Source: Scleromitrula shiraiana | Lineage: Eukaryota > Ascomycota > Leotiomycetes > Helotiales > Sclerotiniaceae | Reading direction: 5' to 3' | Assembly: GCA_028455995.1 (NCBI GenBank) | Contig: JABELC010000005.1 | Coordinates: 248,001-312,000 of the forward strand | Length of the DNA: 64,000 nt | In this document: positions 49,128 to 60,142 of the stretch, piece by piece | How positions within the stretch are numbered: the stretch's first letter is position 1 | How the letters are laid out: each line of letters starts with the position of its first letter | The notes under the pieces: model-generated | What the model was told of the DNA's origin: nothing | The model's input: the letters and a program-made list of their open reading frames with translations, nothing else | Databases searched by the model: none | Made by a program: the position numbers and the translations under genes

Positions 49128-50534
49128 TCAAGCACCCGTTAATGGCAGTCCACGACTAATCAACTCCTTTTCGATAACCTTCCTAAGTCCAATAGATTGT
49201 TGCTTATCAATCGATGTGATTCTCCTTCCAATAATCTTAACATTCGGTAACGCCATCAAATCCTCTCTCTGTTCAAGTGCTTCAATGAGTCTTCTAGGTT
49301 TAGGCGGGGTAACGAGATGCGAGAGTAGGACCTTTGCCGTATTCGAATTCTTGATTACATGGTCGGGTATCCGTATGCCTGTCAATTGCATTGTGCGCTT
49401 TACAACCTATAAAAATAGTTAGGAAAAGTAATGTACTAATCATGGTTCAATTAAGCTTACAGCAAATTTGATTTCTGGATCTGCGAGTGAGACTTGAGTC
49501 CACGAAAGATCGAAAGGATTGAGTTGACTGCTGGCTACTGCATGGGCTGCATTTCCATGTAATGGGTCCACAGTTGAGCGATCTGCCGCAACATCTTCTT
49601 CGGATTCGGTTGGATTGATCTTCTCTTTTGTCTCGTCAACTTCTGGGGTTGGTTCTGGATGTAGAGGATCTTCTGAGGACCTGTCGGCTGCTACGTCTTC
49701 CTCGGATTCCGTAGGAGCGCCTTTTTGCGAATTCTCATCAACTTCTGGAGTTGGCTCTGGATGTAGAGGATCTTCTGAGGACCTGTCGGCTGCTACGTCT
49801 TCCTCGGATTGCGTAGGAACACCTTTTTGCGAATTCTCATCAACTTCTGGAGTTGGCTCTGGATGTAGAGGATCTTCTAAGGACCTGTCGGCTGCTACAT
49901 CTTCCTCGGATTGCGTAGGAACACCTTTTTGCGAAGTCTCGTCCTTAGCAGAGAAGAATGATTGAACGATTTGCTCCAAAGAACTATTCTCCGGAAACTG
50001 TAAACTCACACCTGATCCTGATGGGGCGATTTGCACTTCATTTGTCTCATCGTGATCTTGTAGTATTTGCGATACCTCCGACAGAGATCTACCAGCTTGT
50101 TTGAGAGCAAATACTTCAACTAATGCACGGTGTAGTGCTGCTGTAGCCATCGCATTATTTTCAACTCTTTCTTTAGGCAAGAAGGCTTCGAATGGATGCT
50201 TGCGGTCCCAATTGTTCTTCCACCATCCTTGAAATCCACCAATCGTTTTTAAACCATCCCAGGTGTCTGCTGGCTCATAATTTGCCGGCCTATAATTTGT
50301 CCTTTCCTTAATTGCAACTCCTCTCTCCTTTTTGGGTCTTGATTTGGAGCTCGAATCGCCCTTGAGCCGCCGTCGCAGTCGTTGTATAAGACCTTCTTTC
50401 TCCGTTCGCAAAGATGTTGAGAATGAGGTAGCTTGATATCTGCATGCAAAGCATCGATACGAAGATAAATTCTGTGATGTTGCCCGGACCAGTATAGGTT
50501 CAATCGACCTATCTAATCTTGATATTCGTCGCAT
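49128..50534 (-). CDS. Mitochondrial large-subunit ribosomal protein mL50
   Basis: Two exons (49461-50534, 49128-49406) give 450 aa from the ATG at 50534; an upstream extension has no ATG. A basic, Ser-rich N-terminus (MRRISRLDRSIEPILVRATS) fits a mitochondrial presequence. The mL50 signature TWDGLKTIGGFQGWWKNNWD is followed by HPFEAFLPKERVENNAMATAALHRALVEV. The C-terminal exon holds the second conserved part (MQLTGIRIPDHVIKNS, LPNVKIIGRRITSIDKQQSIGLRKVIEKELISRGLP). Between them lies an acidic insertion made of about four 34-residue tandem units (SEEDVAADRSSEDPLHPEP), not part of the ribosomal fold as I know it. The gene is a structural component of the mitoribosome. Confidence 0.85.
49585..49948 (-). 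repeat. 102-bp in-frame tandem repeat within mL50
   Basis: The string TCTGGATGTAGAGGATCTTC recurs at about 49654, 49756 and 49858, exactly 102 bases apart. A fourth, diverged unit lies at the low-coordinate end. Copies differ by a handful of bases (QSEED/ESEED, RSL/RSS). Confidence 0.95.
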
Positions 50535-50903
50535 ATTGTTGTTATGATGAGGGGAAATCAAAAGTTCTGAATGCAGGGTAAATATCGAAGATGCTTTGAA
50601 CTTCTCGACTTTTTGGATTGATCACCGCTAGTCTAAAATAGTTTTAGCGTGGATTCCACTTCCATCTGAAAGATATGGAAGAGCATCATCAATTGATCGT
50701 TTCTATATTCGATAGATTGTATCATCGCATTACAATTGTTGATACCTGCTGCAATTTACTTTGCAAGATTATTGAGAAATACAACCCAGGCGATGTGATC
50801 AATTCTTTCTACACACCACTCCGTCCAAACCTGCGAGTATTTGAGTAAGGTCAAAACACCAAGTTTTCAGAACTTCAATACGTTTCCTTACTTTATTGTA
50901 AAT

Positions 50904-51404
50904 ATGAGGGGCATATATTTTCTACTGATATTATGTACATTTGTAATCTCAACGATAGCAGATTGTATGTATGCCAACTCTCAATTGTTCTTTTAAGATT
51001 ACTAATTGTCTGCAGCTCCCACTTCTTTCTGCAAATGCACCTGCTTCACGAATAGTACCATAATTCCTCTATCTTCACATTCGGGCTCTTCCTCTTCCTC
51101 TTCCGACAAATCGGGTTCCAAAACCAATGTTCGTGCTCAGGCTGCGACCTGCACAATGTGCAATAGAGCTTTCTGTCTAGCGCAGCGATTGCCTATCTGC
51201 AAAGAGGCTGAGGAGAAAGATGTCTTTACGACGTGCTTTCAGCGAGATAGCAGGAAGGATCAAATTGTCGTGTTAACATTTATTGCTGGCACTATGGGTT
51301 TGCTTGGTTGGGCGGCAGTGAGAAAGGTCATGGATAAGAGGAAGGGTTTGAACACAGGCACGGAAGATTCGCAACCGGGATATATTGCAGTCGGCACTAG
51401 ATAA
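50904..51404 (+). CDS. Small Cys-rich single-pass membrane protein, conserved fungal type
   Basis: Two exons (50904-50964, 51016-51404) give 149 aa. A signal peptide (MRGIYFLLILCTFVISTIAD) is followed by a compact Cys-rich ectodomain (SFCKCTCFTNSTIIPL; then CTMCNRAFCLAQRLPIC and DVFTTCFQRDS), one membrane helix (VVLTFIAGTMGLLGWAAV) and a short basic cytosolic tail. Proteins with this CKCTCF...CNRxFCL...TTCFQRDS pattern occur as single-copy unknowns in many filamentous ascomycetes, as far as I recall. No function is assigned. Confidence 0.8.
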
Positions 51405-52446
51405 ATACATTGGCTTTCCGAAATCAAAGCCACGAGCTTCCAAATTTTGTTGATGGAAATCACTCAAATCGATCTTACAAGTCAAGACAGCCAAATTCTG
51501 GGAGAGTTATGAGCCTAACATGGGTATCGATATTATTCGTTTATGTTGACGAGACATTCGGGACATCTTTCTATAGCATCTGTATCTTCTTGCTATAAAT
51601 GTCGCACTGCATTATTTCGGGACAATCGCAATTTACGATGAATAATGGGGGGTCTTGGACCGTTGCCACCGTGGGAGAACTCCTTATAGATGCGGAGCAG
51701 TGCTCAAATAAACGCAGCTCATACAGTTTGACGATCCTGTAACTTCAACATCATTATACGGGGGCAATCCCAGGCGGCCGTCGAAGAAGCAATGCCAATA
51801 TTTTTGCCACTTTATTTAAACCTTTAGAACTGTCGCAAGAAGCAAAGTTTTTCTCCGACAAACACTCGGAACCAACGATTGAATATTTCACAGCGCAGTA
51901 GCATGCATTTGTATATCGCAACTCTACGCAATGGCCCTCTCGATATGGGTCGCAAATCGACAATATTAAACAATGCATTAGCACTTCAATGTCGACGGTT
52001 AAGGTAAAGTCAAATATGATGCTATTGCCTGACAAGGTCGTAACAACAAACGCATAATCCACGATTCGTTTAAAGATTTAATCACACTTCGACAACGAGC
52101 CGATGCAGGAGATATTAACCTCGATCGACCCCGACATATGTCGTTTATGTTCCCGAGAAGGGGTGGAAGCAATGCCCTGCAACTTCAAAGTTAGGATGAT
52201 TAAATTCATACACAACAAAAGGTGGAAAGTGTCTTCGTTCGAGAGTTTAGCGTATGGTAATATGCTGAGAGCATATTGGCATTGGATAATTGGTCCTATG
52301 CATTATTGAATTGCGGGACTAAAGTCGATGAACCTAGATTCCAGTAGGTCTTGTATGTATTTTTTGGTTGGTACTGTTTGTACAAGACCCGCAAAATAGA
52401 GAGCATCGTCTTCAAATTTATATAATCTCTCAGCTCAACCCATCCA
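51405..52446. other. Intergenic, no gene seen
   Basis: About 1 kb with short frames on both strands, none recognisable. Confidence 0.35.
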
Positions 52447-52911
52447 TCAAATTTTCTCCGTGATTCCTACGTTCCTCTTCCTCTCCTCCCATTCCTCAAT
52501 AACCTTTTTACACCACTCTAACCTCATCCTCTTTCTCTTTTCCTCGTCTCCCTCTATTCTTGGTTCCTCTTCCTCCTTCTGTCTCACCTCTACCACATGA
52601 TTATCTCCCACTAGATGATATTCCGGTTCACAATCCGGACACCTGTATGCCGCATTAACCCTCGTATGCCTCCTCACATCTAAGCAACGGGTCGTATCTA
52701 GCAGTGCTTTTCCTTCTGGGGCGGGAAAAAGAGATGTATTGTAGATTGCTTGAGGACAGGCAAGTATTGATTTGGGAATAGGGGTATGAGGAGTTTCGGC
52801 AGAGGGAGATGGAGAAGAGAGATCGGTAGATGCGTGTAGTAACAATTTTGTGATGTGGTTGCAGGTTTGGTAGTGGGTGGTTGTTAGTTCGCAGAATGGT
52901 TCGTGGGACAT
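52447..52911 (-). CDS. Hypothetical protein, 154 aa
   Basis: An intronless frame with a proper ATG (52911). The N-terminal half has paired Cys/His (CELTTTHYQTCNHITK, then ACPQ, RCLDVRRHTRVNAAYRCPDC), suggestive of a small metal-binding fold. The C-terminal half is a charged coiled-coil-like helix (EEEEPRIEGDEEKRKRMRLEW). I do not recognise the family. The coding reading is supported by length and Cys pattern only. Confidence 0.55.
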   Translation of the reverse strand: MSHEPFCELTTTHYQTCNHITKLLLHASTDLSSPSPSAETPHTPIPKSILACPQAIYNTSLFPAPEGKALLDTTRCLDVRRHTRVNAAYRCPDCEPEYHLVGDNHVVEVRQKEEEEPRIEGDEEKRKRMRLEWCKKVIEEWEERKRNVGITEKI

Positions 52912-53478
52912 TGTGGAGAGGCTGTTTTATTTTGGTTTTGGATTCATATTGTGATGAGGTGTGGATTTACGATGGTATTTAGTTTACAGAAATATCAAAG
53001 AAAAGGTGATATTCCGTTTTGGGTGTGTGTTTGCGATAACCTGTGGATGCTTTGTATATCTTGCTTCTTTTTGCTTGTTGAGACCACACAGGGAACTTTA
53101 CTACATGTACCGAGTCATCCCCTTATTCTCAAAGTTCCGACATGATGATTTTTATGGAATAATTTCAATGTCAGATCAATACCGGTCATATCGTATCTCC
53201 TTCAAACATTTCACATTTCACATTTCGCATGCTTCAACCTAGTGTAGTGATGGGATATGCACGGTTTCGATTGGTACGCCACACGTGGCGCAAAAGTGTC
53301 CCTATGACGCACTCCCATGGTTCTAGTGGAGTGAATCAACGCCGCATCAAGATATGGGCAATTGCTCAACTCTGTCCTTGAATATCGAGGTGTCGTTTTT
53401 ATTTCCCTCCACACGCTGCTGACTCTGCGAAATAATCTTTTAAAACCATATAGGTTTTGAGCAAAAACCTTTTAGAAA
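52912..53478. other. Divergent intergenic region
   Basis: Between the hypothetical gene (minus) and the J-domain gene (plus). No feature is seen apart from short frames. Confidence 0.35.
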
Positions 53479-54334
53479 ATGAGTTCCTTACCTTCAGATT
53501 ACTGTAAGTTCAACATCTCACCCAATGAATGCATACATATCTAATTGATCCCTTAGATGCCATTCTCGGCGTTTCCTCAACTGCAACTCAACAGCAGATT
53601 CGCGATGCCTACAAAAAGTACAGTTTCCCCAAATGTCATACAAAACATGCGACTAACCAAATTCTAGAGCAGCACTTAAGACCCACCCCGATCGTGTACC
53701 ATCCGATTCCCCAGAACGTGCGGAACGAACTCGCAAATTCCAGAAAATAAACGATGCATATTATACCTTATCCGAGCCTTCTCGTCGCAAAGATTATGAT
53801 GCCGCGCGCATGTATCATGGGTTTGGATCGGGTGCTTCGACAGCGTCAACATCTATGGATGATGATGAGGAAATACCTACCGATGGAGCTGCGCCCGGTG
53901 CGGGATTTTCATTCCCTTGGTCGAATTTTGGATTTTCTTCTCAAGCGAAGAGTGCGGAGGAAGAGAAGAAATTCGAGGAGGAGCAGTTTGGTGATGTTTT
54001 TGAGGAAATGTTGAGAGAGCAGGGGATGGCTGAGAACGAGGGGACTCCTACGGGCAAGTTCTGGTCTATGGTGGGTGGTTTGAGTGGAGGGGCTATGGGA
54101 TTTATTATAGCGAATTTCCCGGGTATGTTGGCTGGGGCGGTTGCGGGTAATAGATTGGGTGCTGTGAGAGATGCTAGAGGAAAGAGTGTTTACTCTGTTT
54201 TCCAGGTATGTACTTGCGTGAACTCCATATTATAATTATACTAACATCCATTATAGGAACTTCCTCAAGGGGACAAGGCGAAGTTATTGAGCCAACTTGC
54301 TGCAAAGGTTTTCAGTCATGCTGTAGGATCCTGA
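53479..54334 (+). CDS. J-domain (DnaJ-type) co-chaperone
   Basis: Four exons (53479-53503, 53557-53617, 53668-54205, 54257-54334) give 233 aa. The J domain is at the very N-terminus: DYYAILGVSSTATQQQIRDA, then the HPD tripeptide in KTHPDRVP, then FQKINDAYYTLSEPSRRKDYD, about residues 7-75. It is followed by an acidic linker, a Phe/Gly region and a Gly-rich segment with hydrophobic character (GGLSGGAMGFIIANFPGMLAGAVAG) that could contact membrane. No zinc-finger or client-binding C-terminal domain is present, so it is a class-C J protein. It would stimulate an Hsp70 ATPase through HPD; the partner is unknown. Confidence 0.88.
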
Positions 54335-55149
54335 GTGCACTTTGAAATGAGCTGGGGTTTTCTTATATTAGCGGGCTAAGGGTGGAACTTTGGATGGCGT
54401 TTGGATTCTAAGAACTCGGTATAAACGACTTTGAGATGGGAATTTGGGAAACGGTATAGCATATGGCTATTATTATGTGTGTAGATATCCAATATTATAT
54501 GCGATTTAGTAGACTAGACATGCTGTTTTATCTTATTGAAGGTTCCTCTCCCGGAAACCTTCATTGCTCGCGCTGCGGAAAATGATTTAAAATGATCTGG
54601 GATGCAGATATTTGTATAGTTTCGAACTAACTTACTATTGAATTTCTATCTAAAATACAGATATTTTGTTAGAATGTTGTATATAACTAATCGGACATTC
54701 AGAATTTCAACAATTCAGGAAGTGGGTTGGTATCCTAAGTCTGGGGTAAGCTTACATTGATTGCATGCGCGATAAGACTTTCTGCAGATAAATCAATAGA
54801 TAATTTCACTGCATATTTCCAGTTATTGAGATCAAAAACATTTCCTCGATGAATTCAAGTTTTTGCTTTGACAAGTGATTCATCTCAGCATATACGTTAT
54901 GATACTGAATACATTCGTTGCAGTAACACAATTGTGTACTTGTTATCCAGCCTGAAAGGGAATGATTTTATTCGCTTCAAACATTGCTTTGGGTTTTTGA
55001 ACAATGACATTGGTTATTCGATCATCCTCTATACAACCTCATAATTATTTTTCCTATAAATATTTTACCTACCACTCCTTCTGTTCTACCATTGCGAATA
55101 ATAAATATTAAATTTCTACTTACGAATATGTAACGGAACCACCGACAAG
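54335..55149. other. Intergenic, promoter of the lipase gene
   Basis: AT-rich unique DNA. No gene or repeat is seen. Confidence 0.35.
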
Positions 55150-56457
55150 ATGCATACAGCAAGCATCCAACTCCACCTCACCCTTCTAGTTCTCAATGTT
55201 TTGGCCCTCGTTTTCGCACTTCCACCCCCTTCGCAAATCCATTTATCCTCCTCCAATCTCTCAAGCAACATAACTCCTCCACTCTTCCACGATCTCGAAG
55301 AACTTTCCCGCCTAGTAGACATAGCCTACTGCGTAGGTCTCACCCCAACAAATCCCGGAATAACGCCACCCTTCCAATGCGCCAGTCGATGCGATGAATT
55401 CCCTACCTTCGAGTTGGTCGATACATTTAATACAGGCCCTTTGATGAGTGATAGCTGTGGATATATTGCTTTAGATAATGGGATAGGAAGACAAGGCAAG
55501 GGGAGAATAATAGTAGCGTTTAGAGGAACCTACAGCATCGCCAATACCATTGTTGATCTCAGTACAAAGAGACAGGAATACGTGCCTTATCCAGAAGACC
55601 CCGAATCCGACTCAGGTTCCAACTCAGACGCTGCCCATCGAGGAAACCTTCGCAAACTCTTGGATTGGATATCCCACCCATTTCGCCCATCAAATCTGCA
55701 ATTAAAGACTCGGGCAGTAAATGGCAATCGGGGCAAAAAATGCACGAATTGTACGGTTCATAGCGGGTTTCTTAGCTCTTGGCAAAACACTCGACCATAT
55801 ATTCTTCCACATCTCCACTCGCTCCACAAGTTACACCCATCCTATGAGATCCATCTTGTCGGGCATTCGCTAGGAGGAGCAGTAGCTGCGCTTGCTGGAC
55901 TGGAAATTTCTGGATTTGTGCCAAAATGGGAGTTAGTGGTTACGACGTTTGGGGAGCCGAGAATTGGAAACGAAGGTCTGAGAGAGTTCATGGATGGATT
56001 TTTTGATGAAGGAGACAAAACAAACGTAGGGGGGAGATATAGAAGGGTAACTCACGTAGACGATCCGGTCCCGCTGTTGCCGTTAAAGGAATGGGGATAC
56101 GTAAGTCATGGGGGAGAAATATATATCTCGAAATCTGAACTCCAACCAGAAGTTAAGGATGTACAGTTCTGCGAAGGGGACGAAGACACTGAGTGTAGTG
56201 AAAGTGGCGAGGGCCGAGGAGACGGAGGTTGGCTTGGAGGCGCAGATGCATTGGATGCAGATGAAGAGATTGACGGGAAGATACAGATGTTAGAAAAGAG
56301 GTGGGGATTAAATATCCCAACGAAGTATAAACTCTGGCAATTGTTCTTTGCGCATCGGGATTACTTTTGGAGATTGGGTCTTTGCTTACCAGGCGGAGAT
56401 CCGTTGGATTGGAATCGTCCGCATTATAATATTACTGAAGTAAAGAAGGAGTTGTGA
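55150..56457 (+). CDS. Secreted class-3 (fungal type) lipase
   Basis: An intronless gene of 435 aa. The signal peptide (MHTASIQLHLTLLVLNVLALVFA) is followed by a lid-region start (LSRLVDIAYCVGL), the strand IIVAFRGTYS, the nucleophile elbow GHSLGG with Ser 240, the FGEPRIGN strand, and the Asp of the triad in RVTHVDDPVPLLP with a following His in YVSHGGEIY. This is the alpha/beta-hydrolase pattern of family 3 lipases and feruloyl esterases, which cleave acylglycerols or related esters outside the cell. A Cys-rich acidic insertion (DVQFCEGDEDTEC) and a C-terminal extension (about 60 aa) with an aromatic HRDYFWRLGLCLPGG block are present, as in several fungal lipases. Substrate is not predictable. 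Confidence 0.9.
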   Translation: MHTASIQLHLTLLVLNVLALVFALPPPSQIHLSSSNLSSNITPPLFHDLEELSRLVDIAYCVGLTPTNPGITPPFQCASRCDEFPTFELVDTFNTGPLMSDSCGYIALDNGIGRQGKGRIIVAFRGTYSIANTIVDLSTKRQEYVPYPEDPESDSGSNSDAAHRGNLRKLLDWISHPFRPSNLQLKTRAVNGNRGKKCTNCTVHSGFLSSWQNTRPYILPHLHSLHKLHPSYEIHLVGHSLGGAVAALAGLEISGFVPKWELVVTTFGEPRIGNEGLREFMDGFFDEGDKTNVGGRYRRVTHVDDPVPLLPLKEWGYVSHGGEIYISKSELQPEVKDVQFCEGDEDTECSESGEGRGDGGWLGGADALDADEEIDGKIQMLEKRWGLNIPTKYKLWQLFFAHRDYFWRLGLCLPGGDPLDWNRPHYNITEVKKEL

Positions 56458-57375
56458 GCATTGTGGGATGGAGGCAAAAATGTCATGGCTTGATAAGGAG
56501 TTTGGATTGGGTTGGGCTTTCTTTTGGCTCAACAATACTACTATGGATACAGATAAGCAATGAATGATGGTAGATGATAGATGTAACGAATATGGTTTCC
56601 TTGCTCTATAGGATGTAGTCAATGTGTTTACCTCTTTAATGACTCTTAAATTATCATGGCTTTTAAAAACTCATGCTTTCTAATCACTTTATGTTCTTCA
56701 AAAGGTTATGGTTCAAATTGTAACTATTCAAGCAATGATGATCAAATGTTGCTGAGTTCAATGTCCATTATCTAATTGAATGTACAAGTCTATCTAAGTA
56801 TACGAACTCTACAGTAAAATATCCGAATGTATAAGAGTGTAGATTTGATATAGATTTCATGCCTATGGCGAATAGGTATGCTCAGCCTGGAGAAACCATC
56901 AGCCTCGTCTTGAATACCCACCTGCCCTTTTGATCCCGCCATAATATCCATCCCTATTCCAATTTCCTGTCCCCCATCCCATAAATTAGTTCATACAATA
57001 ATCTCATTCCTCATAACCCAATACCGTCTCTTTATTTTTATCCCAACTCTCCGTATTCGCTATGAAACTCCGAAAAGATAACACCAATTGCTTGCTTCAT
57101 ATATCAATGCAAATATAAACGAAGAAATGAAAACGCCCGTGTTCCATATCTCCAACCAGAATTTTTCGCCCGCTCCCAAATATGACTTGATATTCGAAAC
57201 AGCGCCATGAAATGAGGAAAAGAAACACCATTATACCCGCTAAAGTGCTCAATCGCCCAGGATAAATCCATAATAACCAAAATTCGTCCATCCGTCCATC
57301 CATCCATCAACTTCATATCAGACAATAAAGAAGTAGGAAAAGAAACGTCGAAAAATCCCTTCATCATTATCAACA
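56458..57375. other. Convergent intergenic region lipase/histidine kinase
   Basis: No gene is seen. A short CATC run lies at 57290-57307. Confidence 0.35.
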
Positions 57376-60142
57376 TCAAATTCGTCCACTACAATGTTCC
57401 AAAATAACCCTCTCAATATCAAAAACCTTATACGGCTTCGCTAAAAATCCCCTCATCCCCGCCTCCCTCGACCTCATCGAACAATCATCCGTAATATCCG
57501 CCGTCACCGCGATAATCGTCGCTATCTCCCCGTCAGACCCTTTAGCTAGATTCAATATTTCCTTCGTCGCTTCATATCCATCCATTGTCGGCATCCATAT
57601 ATCCATCAAGATAATATTGTACCGATCTTCGACGGGTTTAGATAGGGATTCCGCGTAAAATCGAACAGCGTCCGTTCCATCGAATGCGAGCGTTATGTTT
57701 TCGGATCCGTAGCCTAGTTTGTGGAGGGCGGTGGAGATGAATTTGCGATTGATGGCGTTATCTTCGGCGACGAGAAAATTTAATGGGTATTCGGCGGCGA
57801 GATTGGAGTTGTGGGTTTCGCGTCTGGGTCGGGTGGTTTTGGCGGGGGTGGGGAGATAGCTGGATATGGAGGTGCTGGGAGGCGGAAGTGAGATGGGTGA
57901 CATATGTGGGTGGGGATTCGGGGATAATGTCCCTATGACTGGTGTAATTGATCGCTTTACATCGAACATGGAGATTGGGAGGCTGATTAGGAATTCGGAA
58001 CCTTTTGATGGTCCTGATGTGGCCGATCGTTCTAATGTGACATCTCCGCCTAAGTTTTTCCGCACATGCGCTTTTGCGTTGAAAAGACTTAACCCTAATC
58101 CATCTTTTGATCGACTGATAGTCGCGTTTTGTTGGAAGTGAGGTTGGAATAATCGGGATCTGGATTCCTCCGTTATGCCGCATCCAGTATCTGCTACCCA
58201 TATCTCTAGGTTCGTGTTGAGTTTAACGGTTATGGTAATGGTACCTTCATCCGTAAATTTGATAGCATTGTCGATCAGTTTTGAAATGGAGAATTCCAAA
58301 TATTGTTGCTCAGTAGCAATGGTTTCAGGAACATCAGGTTCGACCACTAGATTAATCATCTGACGATGAATTTCACCTCTAGACCCTTCTGTTTGGACCT
58401 CGATCATCTCCCCAAGCTCGGTCGAGTACCGTTGTTCGCTTGCTGGATGATTAGACTTCAAAGCCTCACTAATGAGATTTTTCATGAAATCCCGTGTAAC
58501 AATACGCGTTTTTGATTTTTCAACCGAAAGTGATGGTAAGGATGGGCTGATGTTTCGATCGTATTTAATAGCTTCTGACAATATATCTATTCCAGATAGA
58601 TTTTTCGCGAAGGTGGATTGGTTAGCCATGCTATGGTCGAGGATTGTTGTAGGTTCGAGTTCAAAAGGAGGACGTAAGAATCCTTGCTCGCTCACGATAG
58701 CTCTCCGCTTGAACGGAGGTCTGAGACGAAAGTCGGGATCTCTGGGGCGGTTCCTCTTCCTCGGAATGCGATGAGACTTGCGCGCAACTTGTGTATGGCT
58801 ATCACCCCGCAGCATTTCTTCCGCAATGGCGGAGAAGTACTTCTTGCTTTCATTCTCATCGGGTGTGAGTGGAGCTTCTGGCATCTGCATGTTGAGGTCG
58901 TATGCGTGGACAACGTTATCGGCGGCTTCCACCGCCCTATGCGAACTGTCTGTGTTTCCTATGAGTACTGAAAATAATGATTGGATGCAGTTGAGTTTAC
59001 TTACCCTGCACATATTCAATGTTGTTTTTCAACTCCCTAAAAACCGAACGGATTTGTTCATTTGGTTCATTCGCAATAGCCTCAAGAACAGTTGTATACA
59101 TTATATCCGTCATACCTATGACTCCTTGCATAGGGGTTCTCAACTCATGTGATAAGCTGCGAGCATATGGTTTGAGAGACTGTGAAGCGGTGATGGCAGA
59201 GATGGGTATCATATTTGTAGTTGATTCATCACAAATGTTGACTTCTTTAGCAAAGCCCCGTCCTTCTGATATACGTTGTAAGATCAAATCTTCAAGAGAA
59301 TGCATGAACATCTCAATAAAGCTCCAACTTAACTGCTTCCTTCGAGCACCATCTTCTGACCAAATTAGTGCGAAATGGGCAAAGCACTTGCCTTCCATCG
59401 TCAGAGGTACACCTATAAATGCCTCTGATTTACCCCATGGCATAACATTTGGATTGTTTGGCGTGATCTCGGACAATTTTTCAGGTACTATGAATACTTT
59501 ATCGTACTTCATATAGGCGCAGGGTGTTCCAAACGCAGTATATCGGTAATCCCTTTTTAAGTCTTTGTTACCACCCCAGCTGGTGTAGAAGGCTACTCCC
59601 ATTAGGCATGAACCCGCCTCGCCGAGTGCCGGTAGTTCAACGGCGCTATTTTGATCGTCGACCAACATCCGTTTAGCTACTAATCCACATTGTGCACCGG
59701 TGATTTCACACATGTCTTCCATCAATATCTTCCAGAACTCGTGTGTCGAAGCTTTACAAAGTCGAGATTTTAAATTGACAAGGCGTTCCGAAGCATTGCT
59801 TTCGGTTGTGGGAAAGTATTGATCCAATATATCCGTGAAGCCCTGGTCACCACTGTGAAGTATGGAATCATTTTTGAAGTCGGGCAAACAGAGTGTCTTT
59901 CTGTCTAATAAGCCCTCAGGTAAGTGAACTCCCGGATCAGACTCTTCCGTCATTTCCTCCCCAAGTATCTGCAGAAGGCGATCTCTTACAGGTTTTTCAG
60001 AAGGAAAGTATCTGGTTCTTTGGCGATGGGCTTTGAAAATCCTAGGTGGGGCACAGTGTCTTCTCTCTGGGACCTCCCGAAAATGTCGTGGGTCTTGCAT
60101 TGAACGTAGTTGAGAATAAAAGGCTGCGAGTTCACCAACCAT
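57376..60142 (-). CDS. Hybrid histidine kinase (GAF-like, HisKA, HATPase, receiver)
   Basis: Two exons (59005-60142, 57376-58967) give 909 aa from the ATG at 60142; a further upstream exon cannot be excluded. The N-terminal half contains a GAF-like sensor region (about 120-300; FWKILMEDMCEITGAQCGLVAKRM...). The phospho-acceptor H-box SLSHELRTPMQGVIG is at about residue 332. The N-box SKLIDNAIKFTDEG follows at about 620, then the G1 box VADTGCGITEESRSRLF and GLGLSLF. The C-terminal receiver has the acidic pair (VAEDNAINRKF), the phospho-Asp in ILMDIWMPTMDGYEA and the Lys in FLAKPYK. All catalytic residues are present, so it should autophosphorylate and pass phosphate through its own receiver into the fungal phosphorelay. 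The stretch between H-box and N-box is unusually long and basic. No membrane helix is seen, so it is a soluble sensor. The signal is unknown. Confidence 0.9.
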
